Source: Rhodopseudomonas boonkerdii (GTDB taxonomy: Bacteria; Pseudomonadota; Alphaproteobacteria; Rhizobiales; Xanthobacteraceae). From it: a stretch of DNA of 64,000 nucleotides. Where the stretch lies: contig NZ_CP036537.1 in the NCBI RefSeq assembly GCF_021184025.1, forward strand, positions 3,658,001-3,722,000, written 5' to 3'. Under the pieces are notes generated by a model, which made no database searches, had not been told where the DNA came from, and saw nothing but the letters and a program-made list of their open reading frames with translations. The position numbers were made by a program, and so were the translations under genes. Of the stretch, positions 50,036 to 60,300 are shown piece by piece (within the stretch, counting starts at the first letter, position 1; every line of letters starts with the position of its first letter).

Positions 50036-50989
50036 TCAGACGCCGACCTTGTACGGCAGCCCCTTCCCTGCATAAAAAGCATCGAGATTCGCGATCACGC
50101 AGTCCTGCATCGCCGCGTGTGAATCCTGTGTGTGGCCGCCGATATGCGGCGTCAGCACGACATTCGGGAATGCGGTGAGTGCGTCGGGCGCATGCGGCTC
50201 CTTCTCGAACACGTCGAGGCCGGCACCGGCGATGGTCTTGTCGGTCAGCGCCTGCACCAGCGCCGCCTGATCGATCACCGAACCGCGCGAGATATTTACC
50301 ACATAGCCATTCGGACCGAGCTTCTTCAGCATATCGGCATCGATGATATGCTGCGTCTCCTTGCCGGCGCGCACCGCGATCATCAGCACGTCGCACCATT
50401 CGACCAGCGCGGCGAGGTCCGGCTCGTAGCGATACGGCAGCTCGTCATACTTCGTGCGGTTGGTATAGGCGACGTCGCATTCGAACGCCGCGACGCGCGA
50501 AGCGATCTTGCGGCCGATCTCGCCCATGCCATAGACGCCGACCTTGCGGCCGGGATTGCCCGGCTGCGGCGCCATCAGCGGCGACGGCTTGCGATCCGAC
50601 CAGCCGCCCGCGCGCACATACTGATCCGCTGGGATGACGCGCCGCGTCACCGCCAGCATCAGCGTCAGCGCGAGATCGGCGACGGACGCCGCATTGGCGC
50701 CGGGGCTGTTGCCGACCACGATCTTGCGCGCGGCAGCCGCATTGAAGTCCACGCCGTCATAGCCGGTGCCGTAACAGATGATGGCGCCCAGCGCCGGCAT
50801 CATGTCCATCACTTCGCCCGGCAAAAGCTGTCCGCCGGCGGTGATCATCGCGCGCACATCTTTCAGCTCATCTGCCGAGAATACGTCCAGCGGTGGCTTG
50901 CCGCCGGCATCGAGAAGATCGAAACGCTGGCCGATGCGCACCATCTGGGCCTTGGGAAAACGCGAATAGATCAGGACCTTCTCGACCAT
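50036..50989 (-). CDS. D-isomer-specific 2-hydroxyacid dehydrogenase
   Basis: 317 aa NAD(P)-dependent oxidoreductase. Nucleotide-binding GVYGMGEIGRKIASRVAAF, catalytic Arg in VNISRGSVID, Glu in DVFEKEPHAPDAL and His in LTPHIGGHT, as in glyoxylate/hydroxypyruvate reductases. ATG at 50987-50989 has AGGA 7-8 nt upstream. It lies between the UGSC-type gene and the rplA terminator on the same strand. Confidence 0.92.
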   Translation of the reverse strand: MVEKVLIYSRFPKAQMVRIGQRFDLLDAGGKPPLDVFSADELKDVRAMITAGGQLLPGEVMDMMPALGAIICYGTGYDGVDFNAAAARKIVVGNSPGANAASVADLALTLMLAVTRRVIPADQYVRAGGWSDRKPSPLMAPQPGNPGRKVGVYGMGEIGRKIASRVAAFECDVAYTNRTKYDELPYRYEPDLAALVEWCDVLMIAVRAGKETQHIIDADMLKKLGPNGYVVNISRGSVIDQAALVQALTDKTIAGAGLDVFEKEPHAPDALTAFPNVVLTPHIGGHTQDSHAAMQDCVIANLDAFYAGKGLPYKVGV

Positions 50990-51030
50990 TTGCTTATTCC
51001 TGTGCAGACAAAACACGAAAGACAAAAGAA

Positions 51031-51060
51031 AGGGCGGGATCGGTTGCCCGATCCCGCCCT
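51031..51060 (-). terminator. Terminator after rplK-rplA
   Basis: Perfect 13-bp stem AGGGCGGGATCGG (51031-51043) / CCGATCCCGCCCT (51048-51060), 4-nt loop; minus strand continues TTTCTTTTGTC. It lies 25 bp after the rplA stop and separates the L11 operon from the downstream genes. Confidence 0.88.
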
Positions 51061-51085
51061 GGTTCCATGCAAGCCTCGTTCCGGC

Positions 51086-51778
51086 TTAGCTGAGCACGGT
51101 GTTCGGCTCAACCTTGATGCCGACGCCCATGGTCGAGGACACGGCCACGCGCTGCACATAGGTGCCCTTGGCGCCAGCCGGCTTCGCCTTCACGACAGCG
51201 TCGGCGAGAGCCTTGATGTTCTCGACCAGCTTCTCGGCACCGAACGAGGCCTTGCCGACGCCCGCCTGGATGATGCCAGCCTTTTCGACGCGGAACTCGA
51301 CCGAACCGCCCTTGGCGCCCTTGACGGCGCCGGTGACGTCCATGGTCACGGTGCCGATCTTCGGGTTCGGCATCATGCCGCGCGGACCGAGCACCTTACC
51401 GAGACGGCCGACCAGCGGCATCATGTCGGGGGTGGCGATACAACGGTCGAAATTGATTTCGCCGTTCTGCACCTTCTCGGCCAGGTCTTCCGCACCGACC
51501 ACGTCGGCGCCGGCAGCCTTGGCTTCCTCGGCCTTGGGACCGCGAGCGAACACGCCGACGCGGAGCGTACGGCCGGTGCCGTTCGGCAGGGTGACGACGC
51601 CGCGGACCATCTGGTCGGCGTGGCGCGGATCGACGCCGAGATTCATCGAGACCTCGATGGTCTCGTCGAACTTCGCCTTGGCGCGTTCCTTCACCATCTT
51701 GATCGCTTCGTCGATCGTGTAGAGCTTCTCGCGATCAACGCCTTCGCGAATAGCCTTCAAACGCTTTCCGATTGCCAT
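51086..51778 (-). CDS. rplA: 50S ribosomal protein L1
   Basis: 230 aa, [20 protein letters not shown] start and the uL1 signature [21 protein letters not shown]. Forms the L1 stalk and, in many bacteria, represses rplK-rplA translation. 6 bp after rplK. Confidence 0.98.
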   Translation of the reverse strand: MAIGKRLKAIREGVDREKLYTIDEAIKMVKERAKAKFDETIEVSMNLGVDPRHADQMVRGVVTLPNGTGRTLRVGVFARGPKAEEAKAAGADVVGAEDLAEKVQNGEINFDRCIATPDMMPLVGRLGKVLGPRGMMPNPKIGTVTMDVTGAVKGAKGGSVEFRVEKAGIIQAGVGKASFGAEKLVENIKALADAVVKAKPAGAKGTYVQRVAVSSTMGVGIKVEPNTVLS

Positions 51779-51784
51779 GACCGC

Positions 51785-52213
51785 TTACCCCTGAACCTGC
51801 AGACCCATCGAACGGGCAGAGCCCTCGACCATGCGCATGGCCGATTCGACGGAATCACAATTGAGATCCTTCATCTTCTTCTCGGCGATCTCGCGCACCT
51901 GGGCGGAGGTCACCTTGCCGGCAACGTCACGGCCCGGCGCCTTCGAGCCGGACTGGATCTTCGCTGCCTGCTTGAGGAAGTAGGACATCGGAGGGGTCTT
52001 CATCTCGAAGGTGAACGAACGATCCGCATAGATCGTGATCACCACCGGAATCGGGGTGTTCTTTTCTTCCTTCTGCGTCTGCGCGTTGAACGCCTTGCAG
52101 AATTCCATGATGTTGAGGCCGCGCTGACCAAGCGCGGGACCGATCGGTGGCGACGGGTTGGCCGCACCGGCCGGCACCTGAAGCTTCAGGTATCCGGTCA
52201 CTTTCTTTGCCAT
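51785..52213 (-). CDS. rplK: 50S ribosomal protein L11
   Basis: 142 aa, [20 protein letters not shown] start, the thiostrepton-site segment [20 protein letters not shown] and C-terminal RNA-binding [16 protein letters not shown] end ([14 protein letters not shown]). Binds the GTPase-associated centre with L10/L12. Confidence 0.98.
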   Translation of the reverse strand: MAKKVTGYLKLQVPAGAANPSPPIGPALGQRGLNIMEFCKAFNAQTQKEEKNTPIPVVITIYADRSFTFEMKTPPMSYFLKQAAKIQSGSKAPGRDVAGKVTSAQVREIAEKKMKDLNCDSVESAMRMVEGSARSMGLQVQG

Positions 52214-52318
52214 TGTACACTCCTGTTGTGCCGGCGGATGCCGGCGGTTTCAGGTTTCGTGGTGCGGTTCAAGTGCGGTTGGCGACCGCCCTCTCCTCCC
52301 ACGACCTATTCTGTTCTT

Positions 52319-52414
52319 GTCCCGGGCGCGATGCAGCGCAGAACCGGGACCGTCCCAGTCTCTTAAGGTCCCGGCTCAGCGAAGCAGCACTCCGTGCTGC
52401 ATCGCATCCGGGAC
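52319..52414. repeat. Intergenic palindromic repeat, family C
   Basis: GTCCCGGGCGCGATGCAGC (52319-52337) pairs with GCTGCATCGCATCCGGGAC (52396-52414), 17 of 19 positions matching; an inner pair of arms (ACCGGGACC and GGTCCCGGCT) and a small GCAGCACTCCGTGCTGC hairpin lie inside. It occupies the nusG-rplK gap. Confidence 0.75.
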
Positions 52415-52424
52415 ACCTAAACGA

Positions 52425-52955
52425 TCAGACCTTCTCGACCTGACCGAATTCCAGTTCGACCGGCGTTGCGCGGCCGAAGATCGACACCGCGACCTTCACA
52501 CGCGAACGCGCATCGTCGACTTCTTCCACCACGCCGGAGAACGACGCGAACGGACCGTCGGCGACCTTGACGTTCTCGCCGACTTCGAACGACACCGAGG
52601 TTTTCGGACGCTCCACGCCTTCCTGCACCTGATGCAGGATGCGCATCGCTTCCGCCTCCGAGATAGGCATCGGCTTGTTTTCTGCGCCGAGGAAACCCGT
52701 CACCTTCGGCGTATTCTTGATGAGGTGGAAGGCCTCGTCGGTGAGCTGCATCTTCACCAGGACATAGCCGGGGAAGAATTTGCGCTCGGCTTCCATCTTG
52801 CGGCCGCGGCGCACTTCCGTGACCTTCTCGGTCGGGACCAGCACCTGCTCAAACAGGTCTTCCACGCCACGCTGCTTCGCCTGCTCCTTGATGGATTCGG
52901 CGACCTTCTTCTCGAAGTTCGAATAGGCGTGAACGATGTACCAGCGCATGCTCAT
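52425..52955 (-). CDS. nusG: Transcription termination/antitermination protein NusG
   Basis: 176 aa. NGN domain beginning MRWYIVHAYSNFEKKVAESI and KOW domain GENVKVADGPFASFSGVVEE. It tethers RNA polymerase to Rho or, through S10, to the ribosome. An ATG two codons later (MRW) is an equally likely start. Follows secE by 14 bp. Confidence 0.97.
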   Translation of the reverse strand: MSMRWYIVHAYSNFEKKVAESIKEQAKQRGVEDLFEQVLVPTEKVTEVRRGRKMEAERKFFPGYVLVKMQLTDEAFHLIKNTPKVTGFLGAENKPMPISEAEAMRILHQVQEGVERPKTSVSFEVGENVKVADGPFASFSGVVEEVDDARSRVKVAVSIFGRATPVELEFGQVEKV

Positions 52956-52969
52956 AATTCAGGTCCGAT

Positions 52970-53161
52970 TTAGCGAATGCCGAGCAAGAAAGTCACAAGC
53001 AGGCGAATGATCTGATCTGCCGCGAAGAAGAACACCGACGCGAGCGCCACCATGATGAACACCATGATGGTGGTGATGGTCGTCTCGCGACGCGAAGGCC
53101 ACGTGACCTTGTTGGTCTCGGTGCGCACTTCCTGCAGGAATTTGAACGGGCTCATCGCCAT
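52970..53161 (-). CDS. secE: Protein translocase subunit SecE
   Basis: 63 aa, the short single-span form. FLQEVRTETNKVTWPSRRET is the conserved amphipathic segment and MVFIMVALASVFFFAADQII the membrane helix. Clamps the two halves of SecY. Confidence 0.96.
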   Translation of the reverse strand: MAMSPFKFLQEVRTETNKVTWPSRRETTITTIMVFIMVALASVFFFAADQIIRLLVTFLLGIR

Positions 53162-53493
53162 CGTTATGTGATCCGCATCCGTCGTCAGACGATTGAATAG
53201 GTTTCAGGAATCCGAACAGCCCTCTTGCGCCCGATCCATTGTCAAAGCGAACTTTGCCAAGGATGAGCCGCCAAGCGAGCTCGTTTGTCTGGAGATCGAA
53301 GCCGCGTCGGAAGTCCGTCAACCGGGCCGACAGCGAGTGGCGCTTTGTAGGGCGGCGGCAGGAAAAGGTCAAGAACTCCAATGGGCCCGAAGGAAACCGG
53401 GCGGCCCTCGTCCACCGTCATGGCCGGGTTTGTCCCGACCATACAAGTCTTTGATTTAATTTGGAAAAGACATGGACACGTGGGACATGTGCG
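53162..53493. other. Intergenic region upstream of secE
   Basis: 332 bp between secE and the SGNH hydrolase stop. It contains a minus-strand TTGACA (53238-53243) but no matching -10 at 16-18 bp. No RNA gene or repeat recognised; the secE promoter is presumably here. Confidence 0.45.
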
Positions 53494-55614
53494 CTAGCGG
53501 CGATTGGTCACCAGTGCCCGGACATGACGGACCACGTGATCGGCTACGATGGCATGCCCTTCCGCGGTTGGGTGCACCGCCCCGCTATACATGGCCGCAT
53601 AGACCGGCTGCAGGATGTCGAACTGGGTGAAGCCGGTCGCATGGACGTTGGCGGTCAGGAACGCGTCATTGGGGGTCCGGAACAGGCGCCAGCGCGACGC
53701 ATAGGGCAGATAGGCTGCCGGCGAGTAGGGCGTGAATTCTTCCTTGCCGAACCAGCGCCGCGGCATCGCCATGGCCTCGCCATCCGCCTGCGGCCGTTTC
53801 GGATCCCGGGCGCAAAGGCCGCGCCGGGTGAATTCCGGCTGGTGGTCGGTGATCAGCCGGAAGCCGGTCCCTGCCCCCGTTGCCAGCACCGGACAACTGC
53901 CCGACCGTGCATTGGTGATGCAAGCGGTGCGCGCGAAGAAATCGTTCAGGAAACTCACCGTCTCGGCCAGCCGCTCGCGTGACAGCGCCAGCTTCTTGTG
54001 GACGTCGAGGCCGAGCGTCGGCAGCGCGCCGCACATGGCGCCGGTCTCGTCGAACTGGATCGGCTCATAGGCGGTCTGCAGCACGTTCGCAGGCTGCACG
54101 CCGAACCCGTCGCGCAACGCATCGCGCAGCGCCACCATGCGCTCGTCAAGCTGCTCCATATAGGCGCGCGACACCTGCGGCGAAAACCGGATCTGCTTGC
54201 CGAGCAGACTTGCGATCGGCGCGAGGTCGCCCGCGGTTTCGGTCATCGCATAGACCATCAGCGGCGAGAAGCCGACATCGTTGCCGCCGATTGACAGCAG
54301 CAGCGTATCGATCGGCCGCTTGCGCTCCGAAGGCGCGCACCAGGCCTTGGAAACCGGCGTATTCGCCACCTGCACGCTGCCGCTCGCATAGGTCGGCAGG
54401 TTATAGGTTGCGCGCTGGGTGCGGCCTTGCGGACTCCTGCAGATCAGGTCGGCGAGCTGATCGAGCTGCGAGCGCACCATGGGGTTGCCCGCGCCCTCGC
54501 GCGACTTCTTCTCGAGAAAGAGTCCTTCGGTGATTTCGGCGCCCGTGCAGGCCAGGCTGACCAGCGTCACCGAGCGATGCGGATTTTCCATCGCCATCTG
54601 CAGGCCGACGCGGAACGGATAGCCGTATTGCGAGCGATGGCAGTCGGGGCTGAGCCAGCGTGGATTGGCGGCATTGAACGCCTTTTCGAATTGCGCCGAA
54701 GCCAGCGGGAAATACAGCTCCTGCTCTTCGTCGGACAGTTTCCGCCGCGGCAGGTTCTTGTAGTCGAAGCTTCCGGCCGGAGCAGCGGGCGTCAGTTTCT
54801 GCTGGGATTTGGCCGTGCTGCGCGTCGCCATTTCCTCGCGCAGCAGGGTCGGATCGTAGACCATCTCGCGCACGGCGCTGAATGTCACCGGAACGTCCGG
54901 ATTGCTCTCGCCCGAAGCGAAGGAATCGCCGAGCGCGACGATGAACAGATCCTCCACGGCGACGAGTTCGTTCAGCATCCGCCCGCCGGGCAATGCCACC
55001 TGCACCGTCGCGCCGGAGAGATTGCGATCGACCGAGAACGGCAGACGATTGATCTTCAGCGGCGAGGCGCAGGATTGCGTGCGGGTTTCGGCCTTGCTGC
55101 CGGGGCGGCGCGGCGTCCAGCTCCAGGCGCAATCGCCCGCGCCGGCTTCGGCGATCCGGTCGGGGGTCAAACGGATCACCACCGTATGCGCATCCGGCAA
55201 CACATAGTCTTCCTTCGCGGTGCCCCACGAATAGCGGCGATCGCAGGACGAAAGATAACGTCCCTGCCGGCTGTCATAACAGACGGCATCGATGGTCTGT
55301 GCCGCCCAGCCGAGACGCGAACGATGATAGCCCGCGCGCGCAGTGTCGGCGCAACTGGTCGGACTGGTCTTGTCGGTGCAATCGGGATCGTTCAGCCGTC
55401 GTTCGGTGCGCCACACCACATCGGCAGGCGGCAGCACCGCTCCGTTGCGGGCGGCGGGATAGCCGCGCTCATACATGGCGAAGGAGGCAGCGTTCTTGAA
55501 AAAGCGGAACGGGCTCTCGACCTGCCACAGCAGATCGGAGGCGCGCGCATGATGGCCGAAGGACGACACCAGCAACGTCGTGGCCCCCACGACGAACGTT
55601 ACAAGCAATTTCAT
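53494..55614 (-). CDS. Exported SGNH/GDSL-type hydrolase, unusually large
   Basis: 706 aa. Signal peptide MKLLVTFVVGATTLLVSSFG, cleavage after HHARA (residue 25). SGNH blocks: nucleophile Ser231 in GDSFASGES, block III SIGGNDVGFSP, and the C-terminal block GAVHPTAEGHAIV with the catalytic His. Residues 26-225, before the hydrolase core, are a cysteine-containing region of unknown function. SGNH enzymes cleave ester or acyl groups of lipids and sugars; the substrate here is unknown. The ATG at 55612-55614 starts the signal peptide; the frame is open for 16 more codons upstream. Divergent from the diguanylate cyclase. Confidence 0.85.
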   Translation of the reverse strand: MKLLVTFVVGATTLLVSSFGHHARASDLLWQVESPFRFFKNAASFAMYERGYPAARNGAVLPPADVVWRTERRLNDPDCTDKTSPTSCADTARAGYHRSRLGWAAQTIDAVCYDSRQGRYLSSCDRRYSWGTAKEDYVLPDAHTVVIRLTPDRIAEAGAGDCAWSWTPRRPGSKAETRTQSCASPLKINRLPFSVDRNLSGATVQVALPGGRMLNELVAVEDLFIVALGDSFASGESNPDVPVTFSAVREMVYDPTLLREEMATRSTAKSQQKLTPAAPAGSFDYKNLPRRKLSDEEQELYFPLASAQFEKAFNAANPRWLSPDCHRSQYGYPFRVGLQMAMENPHRSVTLVSLACTGAEITEGLFLEKKSREGAGNPMVRSQLDQLADLICRSPQGRTQRATYNLPTYASGSVQVANTPVSKAWCAPSERKRPIDTLLLSIGGNDVGFSPLMVYAMTETAGDLAPIASLLGKQIRFSPQVSRAYMEQLDERMVALRDALRDGFGVQPANVLQTAYEPIQFDETGAMCGALPTLGLDVHKKLALSRERLAETVSFLNDFFARTACITNARSGSCPVLATGAGTGFRLITDHQPEFTRRGLCARDPKRPQADGEAMAMPRRWFGKEEFTPYSPAAYLPYASRWRLFRTPNDAFLTANVHATGFTQFDILQPVYAAMYSGAVHPTAEGHAIVADHVVRHVRALVTNRR

Positions 55615-55943
55615 TTTCAATTTCCGGATTGGCAGCATCGGGTTTGTCGTGCTGACGGCCAATCGGGTTCACCGCCGCGGCGGCCCGCCGCAGGCAACGA
55701 TCGCGCAGTCCTTCCGCGGCACAGCGGCATGCGTAATCCATCTTCCTTCGCCAGATCAGCCCGCGCGTTTCGGCTGCCAGAGCACGGTCGATCCCGGAAA
55801 CCGGCCCCTTTTCGGGATCATGCTCTATTGAAACGAATTGCGGACCGCGCAACGCACGAACGTTAACCAGCCAGCAAATCATGCGCCATTCAGCGCAGCA
55901 TCACACCACCTGTCATCGACGAAAACATCGCCTTGAGCGGTTT
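55615..55943. other. Divergent intergenic region between SGNH hydrolase and diguanylate cyclase
   Basis: About 330 bp. A 12-bp palindrome CCGCCGCGGCGG lies at 55672-55683. The GGDEF frame is open from 55881, so part may be coding. No clear promoter or RNA gene seen. Confidence 0.4.
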
Positions 55944-57137
55944 ATGTGGGAGAGTAGTCGCAAGATCAGCACGGTGGTGACCATGCAGCCTGCCGCTACT
56001 ATCGGAACGGTTTCGAACCAGACGGCGATCCGCGGCAACACGCCGCTTCAGCCGGCGCGGCGCGTCTCCCAGCGTCGGCCGGCCTACATCGCCCAAGCCG
56101 TCAGCCACGTCCTCGATGGCGCCATCCTGTTCGCCTATGCCGGCCTCGGCGTCACGACGGTCACCACCGGCCTCGTCTATCTCACGCTGCGGCTCGCCGT
56201 GATCGGCGTCACCTTCTTCCTGTCCGAAGCGCGCGTCAGCGATCGGCTGAGGGATCACTATCTGTTCGTGCCGCTCAGTCTGGTCAGCATCACCATCCAG
56301 ATCGGCGCGATCTATCTCGTGCCGCAGATCGGCTTCTACTTTATCGCCATGATCTTCGTCGTGCTCGGTTTCGGCGCGCTGCGCTTGAACGTCCGGCAGA
56401 TCGGCATCGTCTGGGCTTACGCCACGTTCGGCCTCGCCGTGCTTTTCCTCATGACCGACAAGCCCATCGGCCTTCCCATGGAGGATGCCGCAGACCGCGC
56501 GCTCGCGCTGGCCTGTTTCGTCAGCACGCTTGCCCGTTGCGTCGGCGCCAGCCTCTACGGCTCGTCGATGCGCGAAACCCTCTATCGCCGCAGCAACGAC
56601 CTCGCCGCTGCCAATGCGCGGATCGAGGAACTGGCGCAGCTCGACGAACTCACCGGCGCCTATAACCGCCGATACGTCATGAAGTGCCTCGTCGATGAGA
56701 TCGCCAAGGTCCAGCGCGGCGCGCGCGGTTGCGTGGCGCTGATCGATCTCGATCACTTCAAGCGCATCAATGACCGTTTCGGCCACCCCGCCGGCGACGA
56801 CGTGCTGCGCCGCTTCGCGAGCTCGCTTCTCGCCAATATCCGCATGGTCGACAAGCTCGGCCGTTATGGCGGTGAGGAATTCCTGCTGGTCCTGCCGGAT
56901 ACGAATCTCGATCAGGCCGTGCAGATCGTCGAGCGGCAGCGTGGCATCATTGCCGCGATCGACTGGCCGTCGCTCTCTTCCGATCTCGCCCTCACTCTGT
57001 CCGCCGGCGTCAGCGAGATCGGCCCCTACGACACGCCGGAAGAACTGCTCGCCCGTGCCGACCGCGCGCTTTATCGCGCCAAGGATGCCGGCCGCAATCG
57101 CGTGCTCGCCGCCGCGCAGCGGCGCCGGTTTGGCTGA
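55944..57137 (+). CDS. Membrane diguanylate cyclase (GGDEF domain)
   Basis: 397 aa from the ATG at 55944; ATGs at 55881 and 55983 are also in frame and the true start is uncertain. About five to six hydrophobic segments (roughly residues 50-200) form a membrane sensor. A short coiled linker (YRRSNDLAAANARIEELAQL) leads to a GGDEF domain: DELTGAYNRRY, DLDHFKRINDRFGHPAGDD, and the active site GGEEF (309-313). The product-inhibition I-site RxxD (Arg300, Asp303) sits five residues before it, so the enzyme should make c-di-GMP under feedback control. Confidence 0.9.
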   Translation: MWESSRKISTVVTMQPAATIGTVSNQTAIRGNTPLQPARRVSQRRPAYIAQAVSHVLDGAILFAYAGLGVTTVTTGLVYLTLRLAVIGVTFFLSEARVSDRLRDHYLFVPLSLVSITIQIGAIYLVPQIGFYFIAMIFVVLGFGALRLNVRQIGIVWAYATFGLAVLFLMTDKPIGLPMEDAADRALALACFVSTLARCVGASLYGSSMRETLYRRSNDLAAANARIEELAQLDELTGAYNRRYVMKCLVDEIAKVQRGARGCVALIDLDHFKRINDRFGHPAGDDVLRRFASSLLANIRMVDKLGRYGGEEFLLVLPDTNLDQAVQIVERQRGIIAAIDWPSLSSDLALTLSAGVSEIGPYDTPEELLARADRALYRAKDAGRNRVLAAAQRRRFG

Positions 57138-57309
57138 GGTCATAGGCGAACAGAAGCACCCGCCCCCGCAAGGCAGGCGCGACGGCCCCGAGACGACCGG
57201 ACCGCGAATTCGGCGTGATCCGGAACAGGCCGCGGATGTCGCCAGCCGAACGCCCGCGTAACGGCAGCGCGGGCGGGCCAAAAGTCGATTATTTTCAGAC
57301 GGTTGAAAA

Positions 57310-57385
57310 TGGCAGGGGCGGTAGGGCTCGAACCTACGACAACCGGTTTTGGAGACCGGTACTCTACCAACTGAGCTACACCCCT
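57310..57385 (-). tRNA. trpT: tRNA-Trp (CCA anticodon)
   Basis: 76 nt including the encoded 3' CCA. On the minus strand the acceptor stem AGGGGTG pairs with CGCCCCT, the D-arm has GCTCAGTTGGTAGAGT, the anticodon loop is CTCCAAA (CCA anticodon, tryptophan) on stem ACCGG/CCGGT, and the T-arm has the GTTCGAG loop. It precedes the secE side in the classical tuf-trpT-secE order, though 4.1 kb now separates it from secE. Confidence 0.97.
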
Positions 57386-57508
57386 ACAGGAACGACGCAG
57401 CGGTCATTTCGCGCCGTTTGAAGCACATCGCCCGCCTGATTTGCAAGAGCCGAAGTGCACAGTTCAGGAACAAAACGTCACAAGAACAAAAACGTCTCAG
57501 GAATCGAA

Positions 57509-57541
57509 ACGGCGGGCAAGGGGAACTCCCCTGCCCGCCGT
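57509..57541 (-). terminator. Terminator after the second tuf gene
   Basis: ACGGCGGGC (57509-57517) pairs with GCCCGCCGT (57533-57541), with AGGGG/CCCCT pairing inside. On the minus strand it is followed by TTTCGATTCC. It starts 12 bp after the tuf stop. Confidence 0.75.
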
Positions 57542-57553
57542 CTCTAATCGATA

Positions 57554-58744
<1,191 letters not shown>

Positions 58745-58869
58745 TGATCCACCTGTTCTGCCGGCGCCCTCGCGCGGCACACCAAACCGGCGGCTGGTTA
58801 CAGCGGAAAACGGCCCTGTTCAAGCCTGAACTTCTGGGTCACTCTCCCCAGCCCATGCCGGATAAGCCC

Positions 58870-58899
58870 CTTATGTGGGTTGGCAAAAGACAAGATCAA
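58870..58899 (-). promoter_or_regulatory. Possible promoter of the second tuf gene
   Basis: Minus strand TTGATC (58894-58899), 18-bp spacer, CATAAG (58870-58875). Four matches in each hexamer; start of transcription would be near 58863. It overlaps the leader of the divergent serine-hydrolase gene. Confidence 0.3.
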
Positions 58900-58921
58900 T
58901 CGGAGCCCCCAAGGAGCCTCT

Positions 58922-60145
58922 ATGAACGCCCAGCCCGCCGCAAAACCCGCCACTTTACCCCAGACACCCGCCCTGCCCGAGGCCCGGCCGGAATCGCTGG
59001 GATTGTCATCAAGCCGTCTTCAAAAGATTTCCGACGCCTTCCGCCGCGAGATCGACAAGGGCACCACCCCCGGCGTCACCACCCTGATCGCCCGCCGGGG
59101 CCAGATCGGCTATTTCGAGGCCTTCGGCCGCCAGGCGCCGGACAGTCCGGCCCCGATGGCGAGGGACAGCCTGTTCCGCATCTTCTCCATGACCAAGCCG
59201 ATCGTCTCGCTCGGGATCATGCAGCTGGTCGAGGACGGGCACATCCTGCTACTGGACCCGCTCTCCAAATTCATCCCGGAATTTGCCGACACGAAGGTCG
59301 GCGTCGAGCGCAACGGCCAGCTGGAACTCGCGCTACCCCTCCGTCCCATCACGATCCAGGACCTGCTTCGCCACACCTCGGGCATCTCCTACGAGATCAC
59401 TGGCAACGGCATGGTGCAGCGGATGTACCAGAAATCGAACTTGCGCAGCCGCGACCTCACCAACGAAGAACATGCGAAGATCGTCGCAAAACTGCCGCTG
59501 ATCTGCCAGCCGGGCAGCGAATGGAATTACAGCCGCTCGACGGACATCCTCGGCCGGGTCATCGAGGTAGTGTCCGGCAAGTCGCTCGGCAGCTACCTCA
59601 CCGAGAACATCCTCGCTCCGCTGCAGATGGCCGAGACCGGCTTTCACACCTCGGCAGAGAACAAGGGTCGTATCGCAAACCCCTTCCCCACCGATCCCTG
59701 GACCGGCGACAAGGTGTCACTCTTCGATCCGCTGGAGATTCCAAAGATGGAATCCGGCGGAGGGGGCCTGGTCTCCACGACCATGGACTATGCGCGCTTC
59801 TGCCAGATGCTGCTCAACGGCGGCACGCTGGATGGGGTGCGCGTGATCGGCAGCCGCACGCTGCATCTCATGGCGTCGAACCACCTGTCCCCGGACGTGA
59901 AACTGGAAACGCATCTCGTCCCGCCCGGTCACGGCTTTGGCCTCGGCTTCGCCGTGCGTACCGATGACGGGCTTGCGCCCTATGCGGGATCGACTGGCCA
60001 GTTCTTCTGGAGCGGCGTCGCCGGCACGTTCTTCTGGATCGATCCGAAGGAAGAGCTGTTCACGGTGTTCATGTCGCAGGGCCCCGGCCAGCGCGAATAT
60101 TTCAGGACGCTGATCAGGAGTCTCGTGTATGCGGCGCTGGAGTAA
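58922..60145 (+). CDS. Serine hydrolase, beta-lactamase/esterase (class C, EstB-like) family
   Basis: 407 aa. Catalytic SxxK motif FSMTKPI (Ser89, Lys92) and the second active-site Tyr in EWNYSRSTDI. The third motif position is near HGFGLGFAVRT, where KTG is not obvious, which is usual for esterase-type members. ATG at 58922 has AAGGAG 7 nt upstream; the frame stays open further up. No signal peptide, so probably a cytoplasmic esterase or amidase rather than a beta-lactamase. Divergent from the second tuf gene. Confidence 0.88.
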   Translation: MNAQPAAKPATLPQTPALPEARPESLGLSSSRLQKISDAFRREIDKGTTPGVTTLIARRGQIGYFEAFGRQAPDSPAPMARDSLFRIFSMTKPIVSLGIMQLVEDGHILLLDPLSKFIPEFADTKVGVERNGQLELALPLRPITIQDLLRHTSGISYEITGNGMVQRMYQKSNLRSRDLTNEEHAKIVAKLPLICQPGSEWNYSRSTDILGRVIEVVSGKSLGSYLTENILAPLQMAETGFHTSAENKGRIANPFPTDPWTGDKVSLFDPLEIPKMESGGGGLVSTTMDYARFCQMLLNGGTLDGVRVIGSRTLHLMASNHLSPDVKLETHLVPPGHGFGLGFAVRTDDGLAPYAGSTGQFFWSGVAGTFFWIDPKEELFTVFMSQGPGQREYFRTLIRSLVYAALE

Positions 60146-60170
60146 CGCCCCATCGCGGCTCCCCTCTGTT

Positions 60171-60270
60171 TGTCATGCCTCGCGAAAGCGGGGCATCCAG
60201 TAACCGACGTCGTCCATGCGTCTCGCGAAGCCTGCGTGTACTGGATCACCCGCTTTCGCGGGTGACGACA
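60171..60270. repeat. Intergenic palindromic repeat, family A, copy 2
   Basis: Ends GTCATGCCTCGCGAAAGCGGGGCATCCAGT-like on the left and ACTGGATCACCCGC...GCGGGTGACGAC on the right, with short stems CGCGAAAGCG and CCCGC TTTC GCGGG. Lies between the convergent serine-hydrolase and SDR genes. Confidence 0.8.
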
Positions 60271-60300
60271 GGAAGAGTGCAGCGGCAGTCGATCGTCTCC

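Noticed and set aside
57310..57385. tRNA-Trp as an integrative-element attachment site
   Set aside because: I saw no second copy of the tRNA 3' end, no integrase and no mobile genes on either side.
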